The position numbers were made by a program, and so were the translations under genes. This document shows positions 25,890 to 34,791 of a DNA stretch of 64,000 nucleotides, piece after piece. The notes beneath the pieces are model-generated. The model worked only from the letters and a program-made list of their open reading frames with translations. It searched no databases and had not been told where the DNA came from. How positions within the stretch are numbered: the stretch's first letter is position 1; the number at the start of each line of letters is the position of its first letter. The DNA is from Acinetobacter sp. ANC 7912 (lineage in GTDB: Bacteria; Pseudomonadota; Gammaproteobacteria; Pseudomonadales; Moraxellaceae), in assembly GCF_039862785.1 (NCBI RefSeq), contig NZ_CP156795.1:434001-498000 (forward strand), in the 5' to 3' direction.

Positions 25890-27921
25890 AGCGGGGAGCC
25901 TCAGGCAGCCAGCGTTTCAGTAGAGCTTCGGCCTGCTGCGGATAATCTTTTAACATCTGCTGGGCCACATAATGTGCCTGATTCAGCAGGTGATCATCCC
26001 GTTCCAATTTAGCCACACGGAAGCCCATATCCCCGGTCTGTTTGGTGCCGAGCAGTTCACCTGGTCCGCGCAGTTCCAGATCCTTTTCCGCAATGATAAA
26101 GCCGTCATTGGTCTCGCGCATGATGCGCAAACGTTCCTGACCATTCTGGGACAGGGGATGTTTATACAGCAACACACAGAAACTGGCTTTGGCCCCCCGG
26201 CCAACACGGCCACGCAACTGGTGCAGCTGGGACAAACCTAGGCGCTCAGCATTTTCAATCACCATCAGTGAAGCATTGGGTACATCGACACCAACTTCAA
26301 TTACCGTGGTCGCAATCAGTAGCTGCAGTTCATTGTTTTTAAATTGCTGCATCACGGCCTGTTTTTCATCGGCCTTCATTTTGCCATGTACCAGACCGAT
26401 ATTGATTTCCGGGAAACGTTCCTTGATTTCAGCAAAAGTCGCTTCAGCTGCCTGTGCATCCAGGGTTTCAGACTGTTCTACCAGTGTACAGACCCAATAG
26501 GCCTGCTTGCCTTCAGCACAATTGGTAGCAATACGTTGCAAAACTTCTTCCCGGCGATCCAAGGGGATGGTCACCGTCTGAATTGGAGTACGGCCCGGTG
26601 GCAGCTCATCAATAATCGAAGTATCCAGATCACCATAGGCGGACATGGCAAGTGTGCGTGGAATCGGAGTTGCGGTCATCACCAGTTGATGTGGTGACAT
26701 ACCATCCAGGCCTTTGTTACGCAGAGCCAGACGCTGATCGACCCCAAAGCGGTGCTGTTCATCAATGATCACCAGACCGAGTTTGGCAAACTCGATATTT
26801 TCCTGAAACAGGGCATGTGTGCCGACCACCAGATTGGCACTGCCATCTCTAATACTTTGTTCAGCAGTTGTGCGGGCTTTGCCTTTCTGTTTGCCGGAGA
26901 GCCAGGCGACATTCAGTCCCAAAGGCTCAAACCAGCGCTTAAAGTTTAGGTAATGCTGTTCCGCCAGAATCTCGGTGGGCGCCATAAGGGCGACCTGCCA
27001 GCCTTCTTCCAGTGCGTGACAGGCTGCCACACCTGCGACCAGGGTTTTACCAGCACCCACATCGCCCTGAACCAGGCGCAGCATCGGCTTGTTGCCTTTC
27101 ATGTCATGGGCAATTTCCCGGGAAACACGCTTTTGTGCACCGGTCATTTTAAAGGGCAGGCCAGCCAGTAGCTGCTTAGCGTAGCGTTTACTAGGTGAAA
27201 AAGATGGTGCTTCAATTTGTTGGATAAAGGCACGGCGAGTCAGCAGGCTGATCTGATGTGCCACCAGCTCTTCAAAAATCAGACGCTGTTGTGCGGGATG
27301 TGAACCTTGCGCCAGCTGGAGCATATTGGCATCCACTGGTGGATGATGGATATATTCCAAAGCCTGTTTCAGGTCATAACCATTGCTGAATTTTGCCGGT
27401 AATAGTTCCGGTAGATCATTACTGTGTAATGCTAGTGCCTGCTTGATATATTCACGCAGTTTCGGTTGGGTGAGTCCTTCAGTACTTGGGTAGATCGCAG
27501 TCAGCTGGGTTTTCGGCAGTGGGGTATGTTCGGTAATCAGCTGCAGTTCCGGATGATACATTTCCAGCCCACGGGCACCGACACGTACTTCACCAAAGAC
27601 ACGCAGGCGGTTTCCAAGTTTGCAGCGATCAGTAATGCCTTTGTAGATATGATAGAAGCGTAAAGTGACCTTACCACAGTCATCATCCAGCAGCACGGCC
27701 ATGGACTTGCGTTTTCCGGGTGGAAAGTCCACGCCTTTGACGATGCCTTCCAGCAAATAGCTGTGTCCCACGTTCAATTGATTCATGGGAATGATCGTGC
27801 TACGGTCCTCATAGTCACGTGGCAGATGAAAGAGCAAATCATCAGTTGTAAACAGATTTAGTTTTTCAAGTAATGCGGCGGCGGCTGTGCCGACACCTTG
27901 TAACTGATGGACTGCTGCCAT
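25876..27921 (-). CDS. recG: ATP-dependent DNA helicase RecG
   Basis: A 681-residue helicase that remodels stalled forks and Holliday junctions. An N-terminal OB-fold wedge domain is followed by QGDVGAGKTLVAGVAA (Walker A), DEQHRFGVDQR (DExH), TATPIPRTLAM, and the C-terminal domain with TTVIEVGVDVPNASLMVIENAERLGLSQLHQLRGRVGRG (the RecG/Mfd TRG region). Full length. The start MAAVHQLQGVGTAAAALLEKL matches the family. It is divergent from the gene at 27956 with only 34 bp between. Confidence 0.95.
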   Translation of the reverse strand: MAAVHQLQGVGTAAAALLEKLNLFTTDDLLFHLPRDYEDRSTIIPMNQLNVGHSYLLEGIVKGVDFPPGKRKSMAVLLDDDCGKVTLRFYHIYKGITDRCKLGNRLRVFGEVRVGARGLEMYHPELQLITEHTPLPKTQLTAIYPSTEGLTQPKLREYIKQALALHSNDLPELLPAKFSNGYDLKQALEYIHHPPVDANMLQLAQGSHPAQQRLIFEELVAHQISLLTRRAFIQQIEAPSFSPSKRYAKQLLAGLPFKMTGAQKRVSREIAHDMKGNKPMLRLVQGDVGAGKTLVAGVAACHALEEGWQVALMAPTEILAEQHYLNFKRWFEPLGLNVAWLSGKQKGKARTTAEQSIRDGSANLVVGTHALFQENIEFAKLGLVIIDEQHRFGVDQRLALRNKGLDGMSPHQLVMTATPIPRTLAMSAYGDLDTSIIDELPPGRTPIQTVTIPLDRREEVLQRIATNCAEGKQAYWVCTLVEQSETLDAQAAEATFAEIKERFPEINIGLVHGKMKADEKQAVMQQFKNNELQLLIATTVIEVGVDVPNASLMVIENAERLGLSQLHQLRGRVGRGAKASFCVLLYKHPLSQNGQERLRIMRETNDGFIIAEKDLELRGPGELLGTKQTGDMGFRVAKLERDDHLLNQAHYVAQQMLKDYPQQAEALLKRWLPEAPRYAYV

Positions 27922-27955
27922 GTCCCCTCAACCAGGTCTTGTGATTCGGTGCTGA

Positions 27956-28756
27956 ATGCATATTTTATTTATCGGTTATGGTAAAACATCCAGGCACATT
28001 GCTAAACAATTATTTGAACAAGGGCATCAAATTAGCACAATCAGTCGCAGTGCGAAAACAGATGCTTTTGCCACTCATCATATTCAGGATGTGCAGCAGC
28101 TCGACCTCAGTGGTTTTGCTCCCATCGACTGGGTGTATATCCTGGTTAGTCCAGATCAAAGTACCGTTGACGCTTATCAGCACACCTATCTGGATTCTGT
28201 TCGGCCGATTGTCAAAGCTTTAGAGTTTCATCCGGTAAAACATCTGGTGGTGGTGTCATCGACCCGGGTTTATGGTGAAAATAGGGGGGAATGGGTGGAT
28301 GATGATAGTGTGATTCGACCGAATGATCTACAAGGTGAAATTCTGCTGCAGATGGAACAAGCCTACTTAGCAGCTTATCCAGACCGATGTACGATTATCC
28401 GTCCAAGCGGGATCTATGGCTCATCCGTGGCACGCCTGCAGAAAATGGCACAGTCCATGACTACTTATCCTAATCTGCACTGGTCGAACCGGATTCATAT
28501 TGAGGACTTGTCTTATTTTCTGGCAGAAATGATTCACGTGGAACAGCTCGAATCTTCTTATATTGTGACTAATAACCAGCCTCAGCCTTTACATGAAGTG
28601 CTGCAATGGTTTCAGCAGCAAATGGGTTTGTCAGTATTGAAAGTCGAAAGTGAGAAGGTGACTGGGAAAAAGCTGTACGCTACAAGAATGGAAAAGATAG
28701 GGTTTGAATTAAAGCATCAGGACTGTTTTCGGGGGTATTTGGAATTAATGCAGTAA
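27956..28756 (+). CDS. NAD-dependent epimerase/dehydratase-like protein (YeeZ type)
   Basis: A 266-residue extended short-chain dehydrogenase. MHILFIGYGKTSRHIAKQLFEQGH is the nucleotide-binding loop (GxGxxxxxIA form), VVSSTRVYGENRG the Ser/Tyr active-site region (YxxxK is degraded to YGENR), and TIIRPSGIYGSS a typical family stretch. YeeZ-like proteins have no settled function. ATG 27956 is the start; no good ribosome site is seen. It converges on plsB across a repeat element. Confidence 0.75.
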   Translation: MHILFIGYGKTSRHIAKQLFEQGHQISTISRSAKTDAFATHHIQDVQQLDLSGFAPIDWVYILVSPDQSTVDAYQHTYLDSVRPIVKALEFHPVKHLVVVSSTRVYGENRGEWVDDDSVIRPNDLQGEILLQMEQAYLAAYPDRCTIIRPSGIYGSSVARLQKMAQSMTTYPNLHWSNRIHIEDLSYFLAEMIHVEQLESSYIVTNNQPQPLHEVLQWFQQQMGLSVLKVESEKVTGKKLYATRMEKIGFELKHQDCFRGYLELMQ

Positions 28757-28772
28757 TTCATTCTCTTACGGA

Positions 28773-28832
28773 CTCAAAATATATTTTGAGGCTCCTCACC
28801 CTTTAAAAGGAGGGGTTAGGGGAGGATTTTAT
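28773..28832. repeat. REP-like repeat element, second copy
   Basis: A perfect 18-bp palindrome CTCAAAATATATTTTGAG (28773-28790) is followed by CTCCTCACCCTTTAAAAGGA and GGGGTTAGGGGAGGATTTTA, matching in layout the element at 11724-11760 (C-rich arm, A/T loop, G-rich arm, then GGAGGATTT). Confidence 0.6.
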
Positions 28833-28890
28833 TTTAAGGATTTCACTAACCCTTCAGTTATGTTTTAGTTTTATAGATTTACAAAACAAA

Positions 28891-28916
28891 AAAAGAGAGG
28901 CCTAAACCTCTCTTTT
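28891..28916 (-). terminator. Terminator of plsB
   Basis: AAAAGAGAGG, loop CCTAAA, CCTCTCTTTT: a perfect 10-bp stem with T-rich tail, 14 bp beyond the plsB stop. Confidence 0.85.
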
Positions 28917-28929
28917 CTCTATTCAAAAT

Positions 28930-31491
28930 TTACTTTTTCTTGCGTTTAGCTCGTTTCTTCGCTTGTTCAGCCGCCAACGCTTCTAGGGCCTCTTTCAGCT
29001 CCTCATCGGTAAAAGCCGTGATGTGATGCAGCATTTGCAGTTTAACTTCATCCAGCACTAGATCCGCATACTGGGCAATATTCTTGAAGCTTTCATCAAA
29101 GACAATCGCATTGTCTTCATTGGTGCTGATATAGCCTTTCTTAGTCAGAGTCTTGATGAAGCTTTGGAACAGTGCCTTGTCAAAGAACTCAGGCGAATTG
29201 AACTCATACAGCACAGACAGGCGTTGACCGACCAGATGGCTCAGCTCTTCAACCTGACGGGTCGAGATATTGCCAGAGCCACGCTGGGTGATCAAAGCCA
29301 GGGTCATGTAGTAACGCTCGATACTCTGCATTACCGGAGCCGCGAGTACTTCCAGCTGGTGGTGCGCTTCGCTGTTTGGAGCAGGAGCAACCAGATTTCC
29401 ACCTTCCTGAGCAATCAGATTCGCTGCAATCAGCGCATCGATATAGGTATTTACCGGTTGCTGGATATCCGTTTCCTGCCATTTCAGGAACAGTTCTGCT
29501 TTCAGGAATGGATACAGGGTGCTGCAGATGTTGACTACATCATCACGACGGATTGAGCCGTTATGATTCACCAAGGCTGCGATGAGTGAAGGAATAACAA
29601 AGGCATGCAGGATGTTGTTGCGGAAGTAAGTCAGCAAGACCGCCTGATTATCTTCAATCGCGATAATGTTGCCCAGCACATGATTAACGCGTTTGATTAA
29701 CTTCAGTTTTAGCGCATAGGCAATAATTTCACGACCCGAAAGTGGAGTAACCTGCATACGTTCATCGTATGGATGTGAAGTCAGCAGTTTGCGGTAAGTA
29801 TCCAGCTGCTTGATGCAAATGTCTTCATCCAGGGTGTGTTTTGGCGTTGCTAACAGAATTAGCGATAGCAAGGATACCGGATTGATGACAGCAGCACGGT
29901 TGATATTTTCCAGAATTGCCTGAGCTGAACTGTTCACCGCTTCAGACACGGCTGGTGGAATTGGATCATCATTCTTTTGAATGTTAATGTCTTCAGCACC
30001 ATGCTGTTTTAGGATGTCATCCAGGAATACTGGTTCACCAAAGTTCAGGTGGACCTTACCGAAGATACGCTCGATCTTGCGCAGGGTTTTGAGCAGGCCA
30101 AAGATAGATTCTGCTTCTTTCGGTTTTCCGCTCATTTCACCAACGTAGGTTGCACCTTCCATCAGGCGTTCATAGCCGATATAGGTGGGTACAAATACGA
30201 TTGGTTTGGACTTGCCACGCAGGTGACCATGTACAGTCATCGCCAGCATACCTGTTTTTGGTGGCAGCAGACGGCCTGTCCGAGAACGGCCACCTTCAAT
30301 AAAGTATTCCAGTGGGGTATTCCGTGACAGAATGCTGTATAGGTATTCTTTAAATACAGTAGTGTAAAGTGCATTCCCGCGGAATGTACGGCGGATAAAG
30401 AAGGCACCGCCACCACGTAAAATCTGACCAACAAATGGCATGTTCAGGTTATCGCCAGCGGCGATGTACGGCACCATCAGGCCACGGCGGTAGATTACAT
30501 AGGACAGTAGAAGGTAGTCGATATGACTGCGGTGACATGGGGTATAGACAATTTCATAGTCCTTGGCCAGTTCACGTACCGTACTAAAGTTATGCACTTC
30601 CACGCCGTCATAAAGCTGGGTCCAGAGACGGGTCAGGGCCTTGTCAGCGAAACGAACAGTGGCATGTGAATAATCCGATACGATTTCGTTTAAATAGCCA
30701 ATGGCACGGCGTTCTGCTTCATCGACGCTGATTTTGCTACGGATACTTTCATTGCGGATCGCGGCCTGAACATCAGGAGACTTGATCAGGCCCTGCATCA
30801 CATTACGGCGATCGGATAGATCGGGACCGAGCACGACTTCACGCTGCGCATCCAGATAATCGTTCAGCGTATTCACAATATAAGTCGCTGGTGACAGGTT
30901 CGGGCAGGTTTCCTTGGCATAGTCAATCAGGGCACGTAACGACTGTGCTTCATGGAATTCCAGATAGGACTGGCGGCCATGCAAACCAATATTCACCAAC
31001 TGCTTCATCTTGCTTGGTGTTGACCAGGTATCGGTAAACAGCAGCTTGAACCATGAATCTTCTTTTTCTGGATCACGGCCCCACAGAATAGTCACCGGAA
31101 TCAGTTCAACATCCAGTTCAGGATTCTTTTCTAGTATTTCAATTAGACGTAATAAACGTGGTGGGAAAGCATGCGGCGGTGAGCTAAGCAGATTGCTGTC
31201 ATCATGGTATTGTAGGAACAGCACCGATGCTTTTTCCTGAATCGGCCCAAGTTCTATCCGGTCCAAAGCTGCAGGCAGTTTCAGACGACGGGTTTCGCCA
31301 TCGACTACCAGGGCATTACTGCGTGAATGGTTCTGTAAAACATAGCAGACAATTTTCTTTGGTCCTTGCTGGTCAGCCACTGGAGCAGGGACTTCCGATG
31401 GCACATCTCCAAGTACATGTGGGGTAACCACAAGATCAAGCATCTTGCTTGAAAGCTTGCGATACAATTGACCAAAGCCATTCTTGGACAT
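28930..31491 (-). CDS. plsB: Glycerol-3-phosphate 1-O-acyltransferase
   Basis: Transfers an acyl group from acyl-ACP or acyl-CoA to glycerol 3-phosphate, the first step of phospholipid synthesis, at the inner membrane. The four acyltransferase blocks are seen: PCHRSHIDYLLL (HX4D), GGGAFFIRRTFRGN, YFIEGGRSRTGRLLPPK and IVFVPTYIGYERL. The C-terminus is basic (KKRAKRKKK). The start at ATG 31491 (MSKNGFGQLYRKLSSKML) is chosen because GGAG lies 8 bp upstream; 853 residues is the family size. The frame extends 53 codons further up without family character. Divergent from tesB. Confidence 0.95.
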   Translation of the reverse strand: MSKNGFGQLYRKLSSKMLDLVVTPHVLGDVPSEVPAPVADQQGPKKIVCYVLQNHSRSNALVVDGETRRLKLPAALDRIELGPIQEKASVLFLQYHDDSNLLSSPPHAFPPRLLRLIEILEKNPELDVELIPVTILWGRDPEKEDSWFKLLFTDTWSTPSKMKQLVNIGLHGRQSYLEFHEAQSLRALIDYAKETCPNLSPATYIVNTLNDYLDAQREVVLGPDLSDRRNVMQGLIKSPDVQAAIRNESIRSKISVDEAERRAIGYLNEIVSDYSHATVRFADKALTRLWTQLYDGVEVHNFSTVRELAKDYEIVYTPCHRSHIDYLLLSYVIYRRGLMVPYIAAGDNLNMPFVGQILRGGGAFFIRRTFRGNALYTTVFKEYLYSILSRNTPLEYFIEGGRSRTGRLLPPKTGMLAMTVHGHLRGKSKPIVFVPTYIGYERLMEGATYVGEMSGKPKEAESIFGLLKTLRKIERIFGKVHLNFGEPVFLDDILKQHGAEDINIQKNDDPIPPAVSEAVNSSAQAILENINRAAVINPVSLLSLILLATPKHTLDEDICIKQLDTYRKLLTSHPYDERMQVTPLSGREIIAYALKLKLIKRVNHVLGNIIAIEDNQAVLLTYFRNNILHAFVIPSLIAALVNHNGSIRRDDVVNICSTLYPFLKAELFLKWQETDIQQPVNTYIDALIAANLIAQEGGNLVAPAPNSEAHHQLEVLAAPVMQSIERYYMTLALITQRGSGNISTRQVEELSHLVGQRLSVLYEFNSPEFFDKALFQSFIKTLTKKGYISTNEDNAIVFDESFKNIAQYADLVLDEVKLQMLHHITAFTDEELKEALEALAAEQAKKRAKRKKK

Positions 31492-31779
31492 ACCTACTCC
31501 TAATTTTATTTTGACCAGAACCACAGGATTTCTGAGGGGGCAACTATTTTGATGGATTCTACTGGAAAACAATATGTCATTTTCTGACAAATTCTTCAAA
31601 AGTTCTTTGATTTTAACGTGAAAAAAGCGGTTTTCTATCGGAACTTGCACATGTGAGATGACAGTTCAGTCAGCCAATCTTTAGGGCTTTACTCAGAATT
31701 TATGGCAGAATATCCTTCGAAATGAAAGATTTTGTTATATTGCCATTTTTGGATCTCTCCAACATCGAATAGGTTGCCT

Positions 31780-32652
31780 ATGAATGTCTTAACTCAAGAA
31801 CTGGTTGAATTGCTTAGCCTGGAAAAGCTGGAAGAAAATATTTTCCGTGGAATTAGCCGTAACCTGGTAGGCAAACGCGTATTTGGTGGGCAAGTACTGG
31901 GACAGGCCCTACGTGCAGCGTCTTATACCACTGATCGTCCGGCACACTCGCTGCATGCCTATTTCCTGTTTGGTGGAGATGTCAACGCGCCGATTATTTA
32001 CGAGGTGGACCGTATTCGTGATGGCAAGAGCTTTGTCAGCCGTCAGGTACGTGCGATTCAGCATGGCCGTACCATCTTTATGTGTATGGTATCGTTTGCG
32101 CAGCCTGAAGAGGGGCTGAACTACCAGATTTCTGAACCGGAATATCCGCCCGTTGAAGAACTGAAAAATGAAGCGGAACTGAAAAAGCAGATTGTCGAAT
32201 TTGTTCCGGAAAATGTCCGTGCTTCGTTTATGCGTGACCGTCATGTGGAAATCCGTCCGGTGATGCCAGTGAATCCGTTCCAGCCACAACCGGAAGCACC
32301 GAATTATGCACATTATGTACGTACCCAAGATCGTATCGCACCGGAAGTTGATGAGGTGTCTTTGCATCAGGCCATTGCGGCGTTCTACTCAGACTTTACC
32401 TTGATGACCACGGCACTGCGTCCGCATGGCCTAAGCTATTTGTCTCCAAATCTGCAATGTGCCAGCATTGACCATGCCATGTACTTCCATAAGCCATTCC
32501 GTGCTGATGAATGGATGCTGTACGATATGGATGCGACCATCAGTGCTAGCTCACGCGGCCTGAACTTCGGTCGGATGTGGCAGAATGGAGAACTGGTGTG
32601 TAGCACGACTCAGGAAGGTTTGATCCGCCTGCGTGAAATCGAAACCCAATAA
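31780..32652 (+). CDS. tesB: Acyl-CoA thioesterase II
   Basis: A double hot-dog thioesterase that hydrolyses medium- and long-chain acyl-CoA. LVGKRVFGGQVLGQALRAA opens the first hot dog, RDGKSFVSRQVRAIQHG follows, and the second half has LQCASIDHAMYFHKPFRADEWMLYD with the catalytic aspartate region and the C-terminal TTQEGLIRLRE. I start it at ATG 31780 (MNVLTQELVELLSLEK), giving 290 residues. Its neighbour plsB uses the same acyl-CoA pool. Confidence 0.94.
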   Translation: MNVLTQELVELLSLEKLEENIFRGISRNLVGKRVFGGQVLGQALRAASYTTDRPAHSLHAYFLFGGDVNAPIIYEVDRIRDGKSFVSRQVRAIQHGRTIFMCMVSFAQPEEGLNYQISEPEYPPVEELKNEAELKKQIVEFVPENVRASFMRDRHVEIRPVMPVNPFQPQPEAPNYAHYVRTQDRIAPEVDEVSLHQAIAAFYSDFTLMTTALRPHGLSYLSPNLQCASIDHAMYFHKPFRADEWMLYDMDATISASSRGLNFGRMWQNGELVCSTTQEGLIRLREIETQ

Positions 32653-32666
32653 ATTCAAAAAAATAA

Positions 32667-32697
32667 AAAAAAGCCGGATTTGATTCCGGCTTTTTTT
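32667..32697 (+). terminator. Terminator of tesB
   Basis: AAGCCGGA, loop TTTGAT, TCCGGCTT flanked by A and T runs, 15 bp beyond the tesB stop. It could also end the small minus-strand gene that follows. Confidence 0.88.
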
Positions 32698-32714
32698 ATG
32701 AGCATCTCACACGC

Positions 32715-32843
32715 TTAGTGGCAATGTGGCACATCACTCGTTGAATGCTTGTGACAACCTTGCTGATCTTTATTGCCCGAAGAATGTGCAAAAACCTGCC
32801 CAATGCTGCAAATCAGTGCAACAGCAATCATCATTTTTTTCAT
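32715..32843 (-). CDS. Small His/Cys-containing periplasmic protein (42 residues)
   Basis: ATG 32843 opens MKKMMIAVALICSIGQVFA, a clear signal peptide, followed by a 23-residue mature part beginning HSSGNKDQQGCHKHST and ending VPHCH. The spacing of Cys and His resembles the short HSGG...GCH...YHCH peptides found in Acinetobacter and other gamma-proteobacteria, likely metal-binding. GGAAAGAAG provides the ribosome site. It converges on tesB. Confidence 0.7.
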   Translation of the reverse strand: MKKMMIAVALICSIGQVFAHSSGNKDQQGCHKHSTSDVPHCH

Positions 32844-33042
32844 GAACACTTCTTTCCTTTTCTAAACGCAAACTTATTGCACTTATAAAGCACATTGCAT
32901 GCCAAAAATCAGCGCATTGCGATATGTCTTAAATGCATAATCAAAGCGGTTTTACTGCGAAGCATTTATAAAATTTTACTCGATTATCCAGCACTTGCAT
33001 GGCATAGTGCCGCTTAAGTTCAATATTAAAACGTCGATCAAG

Positions 33043-34278
33043 ATGAGCTTAAATACACAGATTTTAATTGCCGCTGTATTGGGTGTTCTATTTGGTTTTT
33101 TACTGACACTTTTTCCACAAACTGGCTTTGGAAGCACCAGCCTGTATGGTCTTGGTATTATCAGCAGTATCTTTATCGGCTTGCTGAAAATGCTGCTAAT
33201 TCCGCTGATTTTTAGCTCGATTGTAGTTGGGGTCTCTAATTTACAAGCGGGTGGTCAGCTGAGCCGGACCTGGAAAATCACGCTAGCTTGTTGTGTCACG
33301 ACAACTACACTGGCACTGATTCTGGGACTGACCTGTGCCCATCTGTTTAATGTCGGCAAGGGCGTGGATGTACTGATGTTCCAGGAAGCGATGGCTCAGC
33401 ATCAAACACCGGATACCTTAACGCCGTCATCGTTCTTTACCAACTTTATCCAGAATACCCTGATTAATCCGTTTAAGGCTTTTGCTGATGGCAATGTGCT
33501 AGCGGTGGTGGTATTTGCACTCTTTTTGGGGGTGGCACTGGTCGCAGGCGGGGACAAGTTCCGTACCGTACGCAAGCTGAGTATTCAGTTCTTTGACATC
33601 ATGATGCTGATGATTGGCTGGGTGATGAAACTGGCACCGTTCGGGATTTTTGCCTTGCTGGCCAAGCTGATCGCGACGGAAGACATTACCGTATTGAGTC
33701 GCCTGGCTGAGTTTGCCGCTGTGGTCACCGGTACCACGATTTTCCATGGTGCCGTGGTGCTGCCATTATTGCTGTGGATTTTCGGCAAGATGGATCCGAT
33801 CACATTCTTTAGAGGGACTCGTGCTGCGCTGATTACGGCTTTTGCCACCAGTTCCAGTTCCGCCACCATGCCGCTGTCGATGAAATGTGCACAGGAAAAT
33901 CTCGGTGTACGTCCACATACTGCAGGTTTTGTGATTCCACTCGGTACTCAGCTGAACATGGATGGTACAGCATTGTATGAAGCAGCTGCAGCCTTGTTTA
34001 TTGCTAATCTGATGGGGCTGGATCTGACTTTAGGTCAGCAGTTGGTAGTTTGTGCTACTGCGATGATTGCTTCCTTAGGCGCACCGGGAATTCCAAGTGC
34101 AGGCATGGTGACCATGATCATGGTACTGCAATCGGTGGGGTTACCTGCTGAAGCGATTGCTATTCTGCTGCCGATTGACCGTCTGCTAGATACCGTGCGC
34201 ACGGTGGTGAATGTGCAAGGGGATATGATGATTAGTGTAGTGGTGGATCGGCATACCCGCGAACCACAGCTGGATTAA
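33043..34278 (+). CDS. Dicarboxylate/amino acid:cation symporter (GltP/DctA family)
   Basis: A 411-residue trimeric elevator-type symporter of the inner membrane. It has many hydrophobic helices, the serine-rich re-entrant loop (ALITAFATSSSSATMPLSMK), and the NMDGT motif (GTQLNMDGTALYEAAAALF) that binds substrate and sodium. The end shows RLLDTVRTVVNVQGD, which holds the arginine that coordinates acidic substrates. I start it at ATG 33043 (MSLNTQILIAAVLG); a TTG at 32995 would add 16 polar residues. Glutamate/aspartate or C4-dicarboxylate transport cannot be told apart. Confidence 0.9.
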   Translation: MSLNTQILIAAVLGVLFGFLLTLFPQTGFGSTSLYGLGIISSIFIGLLKMLLIPLIFSSIVVGVSNLQAGGQLSRTWKITLACCVTTTTLALILGLTCAHLFNVGKGVDVLMFQEAMAQHQTPDTLTPSSFFTNFIQNTLINPFKAFADGNVLAVVVFALFLGVALVAGGDKFRTVRKLSIQFFDIMMLMIGWVMKLAPFGIFALLAKLIATEDITVLSRLAEFAAVVTGTTIFHGAVVLPLLLWIFGKMDPITFFRGTRAALITAFATSSSSATMPLSMKCAQENLGVRPHTAGFVIPLGTQLNMDGTALYEAAAALFIANLMGLDLTLGQQLVVCATAMIASLGAPGIPSAGMVTMIMVLQSVGLPAEAIAILLPIDRLLDTVRTVVNVQGDMMISVVVDRHTREPQLD

Positions 34279-34694
34279 TCCATTTCTAGACTTGGGTTAA
34301 ACACCACTTCCCATAAGTGCCCATCGGGGTCCTGAAAATAGCCTGCATAGCCGCCATAAAAAGTCGTTTGTGCAGGCTTGATTATTTTGGCGCCAGCACG
34401 TTCAGCTTGTGCTATCACCTGATCGACTTCCAGTGGACTATAGACATTATGACCGATGGTCATTTGTGTTGGGCACATCGGTGTAAGTTCCAGTCCAGTA
34501 TCATGCGCAATACTGTTTTGTGGCCAGAGTGCCAGTCTGAGCCCTGACTACAGGTCGATAAAAGCCACGGCGCCGTATTCAAATTCCTGACCGATAATTC
34601 CTTCGCTGGGAAAGCCCAAGCCATCCCGGTAGAAATGCAGCGATGTTTGCAGGTTGCTGACTCCCAGGGTAATCACTGAAATCCGGGCTTGCAT
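34275..34694 (-). pseudogene. VOC-family (glyoxalase-like) protein interrupted by an in-frame amber codon
   Basis: From ATG 34694 the frame reads MQARISVITLGVSNLQTSLH and continues to FIDL, then TAG at codon 49 (34550-34548), then SGLRLALWPQNSIAHDTG and on to FYGGYAGYFQDPDGHLWEVV, the VOC end with its metal glutamate. The whole 139-codon frame is otherwise intact, so a single C-to-T change (CAG to TAG) explains it. The C-terminal half alone (67 codons from an internal ATG) is unlikely to be a protein. Its stop overlaps the symporter gene by 4 bp, tail to tail. Confidence 0.8.
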
Positions 34695-34744
34695 AGCTCT
34701 ATCCTGATGATGATTGTTATCGTTCTATCTTAGGACAAATAAAA

Positions 34745-34764
34745 AGCAGGGAAATATCCCTGCT
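34745..34764 (-). terminator. Terminator of the metal-dependent hydrolase gene
   Basis: AGCAGGGA, loop AATA, TCCCTGCT with a T run on the minus strand, 27 bp beyond the stop at 34792. Confidence 0.85.
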
Positions 34765-34791
34765 GTTCGAAATTGTAATAAAGGAAAGGGC

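Noticed and set aside
34275..34478. Independent 67-residue VOC protein
   Set aside because: It is the C-terminal half of a 139-codon frame interrupted by TAG; no ribosome site precedes the internal ATG.
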